A stretch of 64,000 nt of DNA from positions 85,695,846 to 85,759,845 of the forward strand of contig CM051462.1 of assembly GCA_028095005.1 (NCBI GenBank), in the 5' to 3' direction. The notes beneath the pieces were generated by a model. It was not told where the DNA came from, ran no database searches, and saw only the letters and a program-made list of their open reading frames with translations. Positions 1-10,840 of the stretch are shown in pieces; positions within the stretch are counted from its first letter, which is position 1, and each line of letters begins with the position of its first letter. The stretch is from Rhynchospora pubera (taxonomy: Eukaryota > Streptophyta > Magnoliopsida > Poales > Cyperaceae). The position numbers were made by a program, and so were the translations under genes.

Positions 1-1120
1 TATATATACAATAAAAGAATGTGAGTCAGAAAGAGAGGAAGTTGACCGTCTACTACTCTCTAACCCCCACAAAATTTGATTCGTATTTACTGATATACGC
101 GCCAATTCATACAGTTCGTCCCCCTAAAACGACATCAACTCCCATTCCATTTATTTTCAAATTAAATACAAGTGTCGTTTAATCTTCCCAATTTACGGAC
201 AATTCGTCAATTCTTTTTATTATTCCCTTCATTAATCAAATATACAATGTGACTTTTGATCTTCTTGTAATCTTATTCTAAAACTAAAAGCCTCAAGTAC
301 ATTTCGGCCTGACCCCTGAACCCGGTAGTCAAATCGCTTATAAGGAGTATACTTATAAATTATGTCGAGAATTTCACTTATTAAATAAGATATCAAAAAT
401 ATTAATTTAAGCATTAGAGTAGGAGAGAATGTATGCTCCGTCAAACATTCTGCGGACTATATATATATATGCTATTTGCATCCATCGCTAAGACTATCTT
501 ATATCACATATATCAAATACACAAACAAGCATACGTTTTTCTGAATATTTTAGATAGTTGGTAAATGTTACCATTGCTGCAATAATTGAATAAAATGTCT
601 AATTCTTTGTGCATAAACTTTTGTTCGTAAGTTTTTATGTAATAGAAATAATAAAACTTACCTACTCAATATGTTATTTACTTAATTTTTTTAATTAATA
701 CATTGAGGTATAGTCCTATATTCATTCAAAATAAACCCTCCAAATCTAAATGTTGGTTGGAAATCTATTATCGTCTTAATTAATTAGTAAGAAAACTTTA
801 TATTAATCTGCTACTGTGCTACAGATGTATTATATTTCATGAATTTTGATAAATATACCAATCTACAACAGGTTATCGGTCAAAAATGAAATCAGACAAA
901 AATATCAGCCCAGTCTTGAAACGGGAAACACAAGTGGGCTTTATTTCGCCTAAATTTTAGAAGAGAAATGGATAAAGGCAGAACATAATTGGGCCTAATA
1001 ACACCGACTATGCCTAATTCCAGTTGACGAATGAGGGTCGAGGGATTATAAATTTATAAATTATAATGCAAGCAAAAATTCTCTACATAGACACAGTTAA
1101 ATGTTATTCTGGCTGCTGAT
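1..1120. other. AT-rich intergenic sequence
   Basis: No gene, domain or clear repeat is visible. The open frames are short and compositionally random. Confidence 0.5.
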
Positions 1121-1127
1121 TCTGCAA

Positions 1128-1290
1128 CCATCCTAATCTGGTGGCGCGCGACACATGGTGTAGTACACCTACGAGCCGTCTAATCTTGATCGGACGGTTT
1201 ATTTTTTACGGGCTTATCAATTTAGGATACATGCAAAGGGCTCCCTTATCCATGTGATCTTAATCAGATGACCAGAAAATACGCAACACT
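1128..1290 (+). mobile_element. Degenerate Mutator-type MITE, copy A
   Basis: The core matches the intact copies at 27594-27785 and 10638-10831: a GC-rich left arm containing GGTGGCGCGCGACAC, then a GATCGGACGGTTTATTTTTT segment, the TATCAATTTAGGATACATGCA segment and GATCTTAATCAGATG. The right terminal repeat is not recognisable and no target duplication was found, so this looks like an old or truncated copy. Confidence 0.55.
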
Positions 1291-2334
1291 TGATTTGAAA
1301 CTATGAACACTTTTAAATGTCACGTCAGAAACAAATCTATTCACCTTCCGCAAATTTTATTCTTATTATTTAGTTCCTTTAAATTCCTTTTGCCTTTTGC
1401 TTTTAATTATATAGTATCCCATACGCAATTGCTTCTCGTACAATGTTTTCATCCTAAATTTGTGATAATTAATGGTTATCATATAATTTTTTTAAAGCGT
1501 AAAGAACTATCAGTGCAACTTCATACGAAAAAGAATAAAGTTCAGCGGAAAATTTCTCGCTGGATTGTGTATTTGTGTTAATAATCTCTATTGTCTCTAT
1601 TTCTCTACTATCTTTATGACTTATAAACGCACGGACTGTAAAGATATTACACGCTAGATCTAGCATGTAAACACGTATTTCTGCAGTTCGATCAATTTGA
1701 TATGTGGTCGGATATTAATCGCCATAGAAAGTAACAATATATTTTGATTTTTCGTATAATAAAGAAACAAATTAAATAATATATATATTTGTATCGATGC
1801 TAGATTAAGTAATATATTTTTATTATCTAATATTATTTTATTTATTTATTTATTTATTTATTTATTTGCCCACATATGAAAATATCTTAAGCTAGTTGAA
1901 ACAAATAGGGGTATATGCTTCTTTAATTAATTCATGATTCGTAATTCATTATGAAAGATCTCATGATTTTTTTTTGCGAACACAATATGCAATGTTTAAA
2001 AGTTATTTTGCATCTTTAATTTCAGAAAAAAATTGAATGATAAAAACCTTCTTCTTTTTTCAAAAAAAAATTTTTATTTTGCATCTGTGCTACCAAATGT
2101 ATATAGAGTGCTAAATGCTTATGAGTTATCACCAATTCAAGCATCTACATATGGCCACTAATAATGAAATGTTTGACCGAAAGATGTAGAAGATTTGGAA
2201 GCTCTCCCGGAAGCTTCTCCGAAACCGGATAATTAAATATTTTCTTTTTTTAAAAAAAAATATTATTCTTATTATAACGCCCCTCGGCTGAATCTAATAT
2301 CGTAGTCTGTGCCGAGGAAGAGGTATTAATAATA
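1291..2334. other. AT-rich intergenic sequence with an (ATTT)n tract
   Basis: No gene is visible. A run of ATTT tetranucleotides lies at about 1834-1867. Confidence 0.5.
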
Positions 2335-2515
2335 ACCGTTTTACTATAGTGAGTTGCAACTCACCAAAGCGTCCGTGAGTCGCGCTTAAAATTTTGAAAT
2401 TAAATTCAAAATGACCGATCCAAACTGTCTAATACGATCTCCCTATTGAATTCTCCATGCAGACCAAATTTTATATTTTTTCGAAATTTTTAAGTATTTA
2501 TTTCAGATTTTTAAA
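2335..2515. mobile_element. Half of a hairpin MITE of the 'gagtcgcg' type
   Basis: This stretch resembles one arm of the intact hairpin at 57328-57731. It has ACTATAGTGAGTTGCAACTCACC, then CCGTGAGTCGCG, AAAATGACCGATCCAAACTG, a GATCTCCCTATTGAA segment and an AGACCAAATTT...TTTTTAAGTATTT tail. The second arm is missing or scrambled: 2520-2760 instead holds short repeats of TGTTGTTCT and AATATTTTTCTAAT. Confidence 0.6.
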
Positions 2516-2799
2516 AAATGTTGTTTTTGAACGCAACTCAGAACTAATTAGATTAATGCTTTTCTAAAATCTATTCAGTTTCGTTCAAAAATATTAGAAC
2601 AACATAAATGTTAGAAATATTTTTCTAATATTTTTCTAATATTTTTGAACGAAATATTAGAACAACATTCGAAATGTTGTTCTCAACTCAGAAATAAAAA
2701 AGTAGCCTAGTAAAAATATGTGAATATTTCAATTGGAAATAAAAACGAAATGTTGTTCTCGAAGCAAATTTGCTCGGGCAGTTTGCCTGTATGGTCTAT

Positions 2800-4349
2800 T
2801 ATCAAATATTATTTCTAGCTTAAATATTAAGGGAACAAATTGATACCGAGTTGTTACACAAGTTTGGTTCCTCAACGTTAAATATTAGTTTTCTTCTCCA
2901 TACACTTCCAGAACAAAAAATATATCATCCACATGATGCATCTTGATCTAGTACGTATTTGTTGAAATTGAAATCCGATAATTTTCCTTATAAAATTCCA
3001 TTAATTTTGCAATTTGTTTCTCCTCACAGTCACAGGAATAACGAATTGATTCTACAGTTTTGTATTGTATATCTGTGTTCAAGCACAGTGAAATTTTGTC
3101 AAATAAATCGGTGAATTTGTATAATCCCCATAAAGAGAGAATTTGTTTTATGCCATTGCTAAATTTGTCAATTTCGAATATGTCATTCTTAAATGACTAA
3201 TTGAGTACATGCCAATATGAAATTGTGAAAATTAGTTTCATGCCACCAATTCTTTCCAAATTATAGTAAATTCCATATTTGCTATTTTTAAATATGTCAA
3301 CAAATTTTTTTTTAAAAACCCAAACTACCCATAATTAATTAAATAGCTTATTTAGTTTAAGAAATCTTACGGGAGAGGGAAAAAAATCTGCACAAAAAAA
3401 AAAAAAAGAATGTGCGATTGCTGTAGCTGTGTAGCAGAATTATTGCAAAAGGGGAAACAAAATAAAATTGTTCTTTTTTAGAAAATAACTTGCATTGTAT
3501 AATTATTTGCAAAAATTAATATTTAATCTGTTAGTTTGATAGGGTATGGCTAGGTTTGATTTATACCTTGGTAATGGTCGCTGTTTGTCTTAAAAATCAA
3601 TAGCATAGCATCTAACTATTTGCATCATTCTTTCAAGTCAACAAATTAATTGAATATTAATAGGTCAACGTCAACAAAATGTGCAGCATTAAAACTGAGC
3701 CAATATATTTAATTCCTAAATTAAATGATGATTGGTATGACTCTTTTTAATATATTTAACAAAAAACTATTTTAATTATAGAAAATACAAAAATTTTAAA
3801 AAAAATTATTTTAAATTATAAAAAATACAAAAAAATATTTTTTATTATACAGAATAGCAGCCAAAAATAAAGAAAAATATCGCGACTTAATTAATATTAT
3901 AGATTATAGATTATAGTTTGTAGATTATAAATTATAGATATAGAATATAGATTATAGATGTGTTCATATTTCAATGGATTTGAATTTTGGCAAATACAAA
4001 TATTCAAACATGAATATCAAAATAAACAAATAGGGTATGGATATGATTGAGCTACTTAAGTGAGCATAAGCACTTTTCCTAGTAGAAAACAAATTGAATA
4101 AATATACAAATATTCAAGCGAATCTAAGGATTTTTAAATAATTATAACAGAGCTTGGATATCACATTTGATTTTTAATACTTTTTCAAGAGCGGATGCGC
4201 ATGCAGATATACGAGCATGTCCGAAAATGATTACAAAACTGCATCCTGTTAAATTATGCTTGCAATCTGATTGATTGCCCATTTCTATTTGTAATCTTAA
4301 AAATATTATAATATTATATTTTATTCTATCTTTTTGTCCACCCTGCTTT
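2800..4349. other. AT-rich intergenic sequence with a degenerate ATTATAG tandem
   Basis: No gene is visible. About 3895-3960 is a short degenerate tandem of ATTATAG/ATTATAGA units. Confidence 0.5.
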
Positions 4350-4352
4350 TTA

Positions 4353-4622
4353 GGCTGTGCTCCAGAACTCACAAGAGGAGGGGAGATGAGATGAGGGGAG
4401 GGGAGAGAGTAACTGACCGCTGCTGCCCGACTAGTGTTTACTCAAGTTTACTCGCTCCACAATCTGGATGAGAGGGGATGAATACGGGATGAGAGGGGAT
4501 GAACAAGACACATAGTTTACTCAGAATCTGTAATCCCCGATTTTGGGGGGAGCCTTACCTCGTCACCCCTCACTTCCCCTAAGCTCCCTTTATCTCCGCT
4601 GATTTGTTTCTGGAGCACAGCC
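4353..4622. mobile_element. Tourist-like (PIF/Harbinger type) MITE, 270 bp
   Basis: A 15-bp perfect terminal inverted repeat, GGCTGTGCTCCAGAA, is flanked on both sides by TTA (4350-4352 and 4623-4625). TTA is the classical target duplication of PIF/Harbinger elements. The interior is G/A-rich on the left (GGGGAGATGAG and GAGAGGGGATGAA motifs) and holds no transposase frame. Confidence 0.8.
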
Positions 4623-5190
4623 TTAGTTCCCCACTGCAACCTGAAAGCTTTAATTGTGATTCATTCTTAAAAAAAAATTTAGTTGTTACATTTATGCATG
4701 AAAAAAATAACAATTTTGTGCAACTTTCATGACAACAATACAAGAATAAATATGTTTTACCTTGAGGTTACGTGTCTTAGACATAATTTAGCAATGTCTT
4801 ATTTTTATACCGGTATTTATTATATCCTTATATTGCCTGGAAAGTCTATCCATATAGACTAGTGGTAGTATTGTGTTGTGAAATCAATTTTTATTTATTT
4901 TGTTTGCAGATGATTCATAATTAAAAAAAAAATCATCGAAAAATGATCAAATTAATAAAATACATTGAAAAAATAGGTTTTTCAAAAGTAAAAAAAATAT
5001 TATTCAATTTTTTATAATTTTGTGAACAAGCACATAAAATATTGTATAAAATAAGTTTTTCGAAGTTCTTCAAACAATTTAAAAGGTAATATACATTTTT
5101 TTAACGTTATAAATAAATTTTTAAGTTTCTAACATTATTCTAAACATTTTGAAAGTGAACAATTCGTAAATTGGTATCATTGGATTTTCA

Positions 5191-5243
5191 GAAATTATTT
5201 TATATAGAATTTTTGACACCAAAAATTTTAATACACAGAATTA
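5191..5243 (+). repeat. Left terminal inverted repeat of the PMD-bearing MULE
   Basis: Fifty-three bases identical to the reverse complement of 8308-8360. TSD copy TTGGATTTT lies at 5180-5188. Confidence 0.9.
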
Positions 5244-5542
5244 AAATCTTAAGAATTGGAGATGTTGTTGGCATTTTTTATAAATATTAATTGTAAAATT
5301 ATAATTAATTCAAATCTTAAGAATTAAAATCTTGTCAACTGCTTGAGTAAATTGGAGATGTTGTTGGCATTTTTTTTTATTAAATTGCTGGTTGTTCAAT
5401 AAATGATTAATATTGAATTTGTAATATTTAAATATTAAAAATATCATTATGTGTCAACAAATAAAAATATTGAATTTGTAACATTGAATTCTAATATCAT
5501 AGTAAACAAATAAAAATATTATTTAAGTTAAGAAAATTATAC

Positions 5543-6976
5543 CGATACGAGCTCCAAATAGTATGCTGGGACGGAATTCTGAGAAATATCGGGAAACATC
5601 AACGTCCCAAATAGCTCTAGAGCCACTGCACGCGTGTATCGGTCTAACTCCTCACCAGTAGCATTTGGCTGTGGCGCCACCCCGCAATTTTGCCGCAACC
5701 ATTTCAACTTGATGTTGTTGCCCACAACATCGCCCCTGCATTGTACAAATTTAAAATAATCAATACAAGTAAGCAATGCATATATTGAATAGGCAAAATC
5801 AATATTGCGTTCTTATTTTTTTCACTTACTCCATGCTACTTCTTTCTCGGTGCCACTCTCCCAAATCTTCATGAGGATAAAGATTTGCACGAAACTTTTC
5901 CTCCCAGGGCCCTCTCGTATTCGATCTAACTGGAATGCCCGTCGAGCGCAAACCATATAAGAAGGCAACATCCTGGTAACAATTACAAAATACGTTAAAT
6001 TCGTGTCATGTTAATATTGCAATTCGTGTCATGTTAATATTACGAAAATTAATATTCAAATTTGAATTTTAAATATAAAGTTTAAATAAATGTACAAATT
6101 TATTCGTGTCATGTTAAGTCAAAATTTTATGTTAGAATTAATTGTGAAAATTAATACGAAAATTATATTAAAAAAATTTAATATCAAGTTTAAATAAATT
6201 ACCTGTAGAGTAACGGTCATCTCTCCAACGGGAAAATGAAAAGTATGCGTCTCCGGACGCCAAAACTCGACCATTGCCTTCAGTAATGGCATGTCGACAT
6301 TGACATGCTTCACCTTCGTAATGTGACTGAGCCCCAGTTTGATCAGCCTTCCATCAATCCGATCGTCCACCTTAATCGTTCGCTTGTGCGATCTCATCTC
6401 CAAATGTTTTTCACGCTGCATTAACACAAAAAATAGACCGTTGTATTAAAAATACAATTTATAATACAATTTATAAGCATTTACAAGCATTTAAAATAAA
6501 TACAATTTATTAGATTGAACATAAAAATATTATAAGCATTTACAATAAATACAATTTATAATACAATTTATAATAAGCATTTAATACAATTTATTAGATT
6601 GAACATAAAAATTTATAATGAACCTCATTTTCAATTAATTTTTTACTACAAATTATAATAAGCATTTAATACAATTTATAAGTCTATTAAGAAATCTAAA
6701 TTATTAAAGCAAAAAAATATAAATTAAAATAAAACAGTCTATTACCTCCTCAAAAGACAAACCAACGAGATGCTCGTTATCCGTAACAAACACAACTTGT
6801 TGGTTTTCTACGTTGGCTGGTTGCACAGGTGGATTGACATTTTGCGCGCTCGGACGGGCTGCGCGACGCCTACGTCTTTTTGGCCGAGGCTAGGTGGAGG
6901 GTGCTTCGGTGGGGGGTGCTTCGGTGGGAGGTGGTGAAGCACCAGAAGGACCAGCCTCATCTTCTGCTGAACTCAT
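5543..6976 (-). pseudogene. Plant mobile domain (PMD, MAIN/MAIL-like) gene, broken
   Basis: Four exons can be traced on the minus strand with consistent splice phases: 6976-6746 (77 codons), 6415-6203 (71 codons), 5972-5830 and 5735-5543. All have GT donors and AG acceptors. Exon 1 starts MSSAEDEAG, has a proline-rich stretch with a repeated PPTEAP unit, an in-frame TAG at codon 29, then a basic run (KRRRRR). Exon 2 holds the PMD signature LLKAMVEFWRPETHTFHFPVGE followed by MTVTLQ. Exon 3 continues DVAFLYGLRSTGIPV, and exon 4 contains IKLKWLRQNCG and LFGTLMFPDISQNSVPAYYL, as in PMD proteins. PMD proteins act in silencing and development in Arabidopsis (MAIN, MAIL1) and also occur in transposons. 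This copy is called a pseudogene for two reasons: the TAG, and because only about 300 bp separate exon 4 from the element end, so the C-terminal part of the domain is missing. Confidence 0.8.
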
Positions 6977-7254
6977 CTGATTGAAATAATATAAGAACAA
7001 CAATTTAAAACAACAATGAATTTAATATTTTTTCAATAATCAAAACGAACAAAACAAAATTTATTTTTCTATGTAATTGACATTTTCACAATAATTAGTG
7101 ATCAATAATCAAATAATTTTATCATAATATATTAAAAATTTTCATGCACCATAATTTGCACCAATAAATTCATACATAATTTTCAATATACAATTCCAGT
7201 TATTTGAAACTATGTTAATTTGCACCATAATTTTTCTATATAAATTTCTTTTTA

Positions 7255-7735
7255 TTTCAACAATTTACTAACTAATTCCATTCAATAATTTACTAACTAA
7301 TTCCATCTATACATAATTATCATAATTATCATCATGCATCAATTAATAACAATTATCAACAATTTCATCAATTATCATCATGCATCGATTATCAACAATT
7401 TCATCAATTATCATCATGCATCGATTATCAACAATTTAATCAATTTTTAATAATTCCACAATTTCATCAATTATCATCAATTATAAATAAATAATTGATC
7501 AATTAACTAATTCCATTTATACATATGATCAATTAACTAATTAAATTATGAACAATTCCACAATTTAATCAATTATCAACAATTCCATCACAATTTCATC
7601 AATTAACATCAATTATCAACAATTCCACAATTTCATCCAAAATACAATTATCAACAATTATCACTATTTCACAATTCCGTTTCACTATTTCACAATTATC
7701 AACAATCTCATCTAAACCCTAAACCCCTAAACCCC
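7255..7735. repeat. ATCAATT-rich low-complexity tract ending in telomere-like CCCTAAA
   Basis: Degenerate units of CAATTATCAACAATTTCATC and CATCATGCATC recur across this stretch. It ends in CTAAACCCTAAACCCCTAAACC (about 7713-7735), three imperfect copies of the plant telomere motif. It lies upstream of the PMD gene, inside the MULE. Confidence 0.7.
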
Positions 7736-7784
7736 TAATTATCAACAATTATCACTATTTCAAATACAAAATACAAAATACAAA

Positions 7785-8005
7785 ACCTTGCTGTCGCAAG
7801 TTCGCCGCTGCCGCTGCCACTGCCTTCTCCTCTTCTCTTTCTCTCGCGGCTACCGCTGTCTTCTCCTCTTCTCTTTCTCTCGCGGCTGTCGCTGCTTTTG
7901 TTCCTCTTCTTCTCGCCCTGGCCTGGATTCCCTTCTCTCCTTCTCTCCTTCTCTTCTTCTCTCCTTCTCTCCTTCTCTCTTTCTCTCTTTCTCTCTTTCT
8001 CTGGC
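7785..8005. repeat. CT-rich tandem (microsatellite-like) tract
   Basis: A roughly 60-bp unit with CTTCTCCTCTTCTCTTTCTC and CGCGGC occurs twice (about 7820-7890). TTCTCTCC and TTTCTCTC units follow to about 8002. The long plus-strand ORF here is a by-product of the repeat. Confidence 0.75.
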
Positions 8006-8064
8006 GTTTATGGCGTCTCTAGCGAACGAAAAAAAAATGAAACGGCTATAACTCGATTTTGAAA

Positions 8065-8260
8065 GAGACGACCTTCGTACGCGTTTATGAAACGCGCTCC
8101 AGGACTTCGAACGCGTTTCATAAACGCGTACGAAGGCCTGACTCGTCTCAAAAGGCGTAACTGAAGCGGTGAATTTATTCCCCTTCGTACGCGTTTATAA
8201 AACGCGTTGGAAGCTCTTGAGCGCGTTTCATAAACGCGTAAGAGGGGGATTTCAAATACG
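8065..8260. repeat. Array of ACGCGTTT/AAACGCGT palindromes
   Basis: CTTCGTACGCGTTTATGAAACGCG is followed by its inverse, with flanking arms GAGACGA and TCGTCTC (8065-8140). A second, diverged pair lies at about 8181-8250. The block is inside the right end of the PMD-bearing MULE, between its terminal repeat and the cargo gene. Confidence 0.8.
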
Positions 8261-8307
8261 CTTTTCTAAAACGCTTTGGAACTTTCTTCTTATTAAAAAA
8301 AATAAAA

Positions 8308-8360
8308 TAATTCTGTGTATTAAAATTTTTGGTGTCAAAAATTCTATATAAAATAATTTC
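8308..8360 (-). repeat. Right terminal inverted repeat of the PMD-bearing MULE
   Basis: Exact reverse complement of 5191-5243. TSD copy TTGGATTTT lies at 8363-8371. Confidence 0.9.
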
Positions 8361-8371
8361 GGTTGGATTTT

Positions 8372-9203
8372 CCCTACGTAATGCTAGACATAGCGAATTA
8401 AATAATTTTTCATGAATTTTTAGGTCAGTAAAAATTGTTAAGCATTCTGTCCTCCTTTTACAATGAGACATTGATTTACATATATATTTTTCCTAATTTA
8501 TGTTTTTTACTCTTTAATAAAATTGAACACGTACACTGTTTACCAAGCTTAGACACATACGCTGGCAAGTGGCAACACATTATTCCCCTAAAAGTCAACT
8601 ACTACGCATCTATATCTATATCTATATTTATGAAAAGTAGGTTGAAGTTTACCTAACATTACTTTGCATGACAATGTAATTTAAGCTTCACAAAGTCAAA
8701 AAGTTGTTGATTTCAGTGGAACCTTCAAAGATACCTACAGCAACGAGAAGAATAAATAGCAAAGTTCACAATTTTGAAAATGTTAGAATGCTGAATTCAC
8801 TATTTTTTCCCCCCAATTTAATTACTTTTGTAAGGCTTAATTATATGGAAAAGAATGAAAGAACGCATATTAAAAAAATTTTCATCTATTCATATTGAGA
8901 CGACTACATAGTTCATAATCATAGTATCATACCGCTCAATTTATATACAGTTGTACACTCCTAGTCCTAGAGAAATTAACCACCAAAAAAGCAATAAACA
9001 AAACAAAACAAATAAATAATCCGGATCCGAATTCATTCCTACCCGATCCACAAACAAGCGGTCAGCGTGCTTCCACCGCAGAATCTCATCCTCCTCTCTC
9101 CGTTTACCCTTTTGACCAAAAGGAAAACCATCCAATATTATAAAACCAAAAAACAAAAAAACCCAAACGGGCTTTAAACCGTTTCAATCTCCAACCCGCT
9201 AAT
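8372..9203. other. Intergenic; probable 3' flank of the ATL gene on its right side
   Basis: No gene or clear repeat is visible. The rightmost part should include the 3' untranslated region of the minus-strand ATL gene, but no single polyadenylation site can be chosen. Confidence 0.4.
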
Positions 9204-10445
9204 CTAATCCGCATTGACCCGATCACCCCTCCGACTAACGGATCCCTCACCCGAATCCGCTTTCCCAGCCACGGCGGCGCCACCAGCTAAACAATCAAAC
9301 GGAACTTTAACGGATCCGATTCTTCCTCTGACGGTGGACCCCTCTCCCTTCATGGACCCGTCCCCACCATCACCTCTCCTTCCAATCCAAGAGAACTTCT
9401 CTGACAGATTTCTCACAATCGTCCGTACACTGCGCCCTCCTCTACTACTCCCCTCTCCATTTCCTCTGTACCCCGGCCTCGAACTGCCCTCTCCAGTTTC
9501 CCCGAAGAAAAGAAGACTCGTCGATCGCTTCAGCTTCCCATCCGCGATAATCTGGCGCAACACGTGGTCGGGTATTCTCAGCGTGTATCGCTCCGGATCG
9601 ACTCCAGTCCGGGCAGCACTGGAGAGGGAATGACCTGTTGAATGCGACCGAGGGAACCGCGTTGGTCGCCGACTGGACTTTGATCTCAGTGCGCGTCTCA
9701 TGGTCCCAATTCTCTCCAGTTCCATCGCCTCCTCTCTCTCCCTTCTCTCCTCTTCAGTCTCCGGCTTCACTTCTAACACCACGGCATCGGGCGGGAGAAC
9801 AGGTGGGTCCGTCGATCTCGTCTCCTCTTCCCGCGTTGTTTCAGTTGCCGTCTCTGGTGAGCTTTCATCATCCCGTGTCATTAATTCTGGGTATGGTATT
9901 TCTCCAATTTTATAATCGGTCAAGTTATACCGACACACCGGACAGGTGGCATGGCCCACGAGCCATGCGTCGATGCAATCGGGATGGAAAACATGGGAGC
10001 ATTTCGGGAGAAGTTTGAGCTTCTCATCATCTTCGAATTCGCTCAAACAAACCGCGCACTCGAGCGCTCCTTTGCCGATCTTATGTTCTTTGACCTCCGA
10101 ATACACCATGGTAGGGAACGAGTCGACGATTGTCGGGTCAAGGCCTTTCGGCTGCCTATTCGTGGTAGGAACAGGCACGGCAGGCCCGGTTCCTGCGACT
10201 CCTTCGCCGGCGCACTGGCGAACGTAGATAGAGAAGAAACCAAGAAGGAAGAAGACGGCGATGAGTACGATTATGACGATCGCCATGGACGGGGTGAAGT
10301 TGGACTGGTTGAAGTAGCCGAATTGCGAATTCTGCTGTTGCGGTGGCGATTGTGGTTGTGCCGAAACAGAAACAGGTCGGGACGAGAGTATTAGCATGAG
10401 GGAGAGAAGAAGAAGAGATGAAGTGTTGTTGAATTTGGGAGCCAT
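9204..10445 (-). CDS. RING-H2 E3 ubiquitin ligase, ATL family (ATL6/ATL31-like)
   Basis: Intronless gene for a 413-aa membrane-anchored E3 ubiquitin ligase. Residues 1-29 are a signal-like hydrophobic N terminus, and 54-75 form a transmembrane helix. The ATL hallmark GLD is at 101-103. The RING-H2 ligands are C130, C133, C149, H151, H154, C157, C168 and C171, with W161 and P170 also as in ATLs. A Glu/Arg-rich region follows (about 225-245), then a basic Ser/Arg stretch and a conserved-looking ERYTLRIPDHVLRQII block typical of the ATL6/ATL31 subgroup, whose Arabidopsis members act in carbon/nitrogen response and defence. I chose ATG at 10445 because it has a strong CACCATGGC context, gives the signal peptide, and lies about 80 bp downstream of a TATA-like ATTATAAATT. 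The frame stays open further upstream, but across the presumed promoter. The exact subgroup is an inference. Confidence 0.93.
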   Translation of the reverse strand: MAPKFNNTSSLLLLSLMLILSSRPVSVSAQPQSPPQQQNSQFGYFNQSNFTPSMAIVIIVLIAVFFLLGFFSIYVRQCAGEGVAGTGPAVPVPTTNRQPKGLDPTIVDSFPTMVYSEVKEHKIGKGALECAVCLSEFEDDEKLKLLPKCSHVFHPDCIDAWLVGHATCPVCRYNLTDYKIGEIPYPELMTRDDESSPETATETTREEETRSTDPPVLPPDAVVLEVKPETEEERREREEAMELERIGTMRRALRSKSSRRPTRFPRSHSTGHSLSSAARTGVDPERYTLRIPDHVLRQIIADGKLKRSTSLLFFGETGEGSSRPGYRGNGEGSSRGGRSVRTIVRNLSEKFSWIGRRGDGGDGSMKGEGSTVRGRIGSVKVPFDCLAGGAAVAGKADSGEGSVSRRGDRVNAD

Positions 10446-10523
10446 GGTGATGGTGATGAGAAGAGAGAAGAGAGACGAGAGAGGAGAGAGGAGAAGAGAG
10501 GTTAGTGATTTTAAGTGAGAGGA

Positions 10524-10530
10524 ATTTATA
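10524..10530 (-). promoter_or_regulatory. Probable TATA box of the ATL gene
   Basis: Reads TATAAAT on the minus strand, about 80 bp before the ATG. A CT-rich leader (CTCTTCTCCTCTCTCC-like) lies between them, typical of plant 5' untranslated regions. Inferred from position and sequence only. Confidence 0.5.
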
Positions 10531-10637
10531 ATAATGGAAAGGAGATGGCGTGGTTTTAGAGAAGGAATGTATGAATCAATAATTGTTAATTTAATTGCGA
10601 AAGGAAATACGAAGGAATTGAACATTACAGGAAGGTG

Positions 10638-10831
10638 GAATTCAGATCTGGTGCCGCGCGGCACACCGTGTAGCGCGGCATTGTAGCCGTCTGATCAAGA
10701 TCCAATGAACAAGGGAACCCCGTGCATGTAACCTAGATTGATAGGCTCGTAAAAAATGAACCGTCCGATCAAGATCAGACGACTCGTACGCGCGCTACAC
10801 GGTGTCCCGCGCTACACCGGATTCGGGTCCC
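10638..10831 (-). mobile_element. Mutator-type MITE, copy B, upstream of the ATL gene
   Basis: A 194-bp element with GC-rich imperfect terminal inverted repeats (left GAATTCAGATCTGGTGCCGC; right arm contains ACACGGTGTCCCGCGC), flanked by the perfect 9-bp duplication AGGAAGGTG (10629-10637 and 10832-10840). The core is the reverse complement of copy C (27594-27785). It lies about 110 bp upstream of the probable TATA box of the ATL gene. Confidence 0.85.
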
Positions 10832-10840
10832 AGGAAGGTG

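Larger units (their letters stand above)
5189..8362 (-). mobile_element. Mutator-like element carrying a plant mobile domain gene
   Basis: The 53 bp at 5191-5243 are the exact reverse complement of 8308-8360 (starting GAAATTATTTTATATAGAAT). Immediately outside is the direct repeat TTGGATTTT (5180-5188 and 8363-8371), a 9-bp target duplication as expected for the Mutator superfamily. The 3174-bp element contains the broken four-exon plant mobile domain (PMD) gene, a low-complexity ATCAAT-rich stretch, a CT-rich stretch and an array of CGCGTTT palindromes. I see no MULE transposase, so it is non-autonomous. Perfect terminal identity suggests a fairly recent insertion. Strand is given as that of the cargo gene. 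Confidence 0.85.

Noticed and set aside
7713..7735. True telomere sequence
   Set aside because: There are only about three imperfect CCCTAAA units, inside a transposon and surrounded by unrelated sequence.
7788..8051. Serine/phenylalanine-rich 87-aa plus-strand frame
   Set aside because: It is produced by CT-rich tandem repeats within the PMD-bearing MULE.
9214..10394. Several plus-strand frames opposite the ATL gene
   Set aside because: They are shadows of the minus-strand coding sequence, with no domain of their own.
10446..10664. N-terminal extension of the ATL protein, since the frame stays open for 73 more codons
   Set aside because: The open frame begins with GTG inside a MITE, and its first ATG (10625) lies upstream of the probable TATA box. 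The ATG at 10445 has the better context and gives the expected signal peptide.
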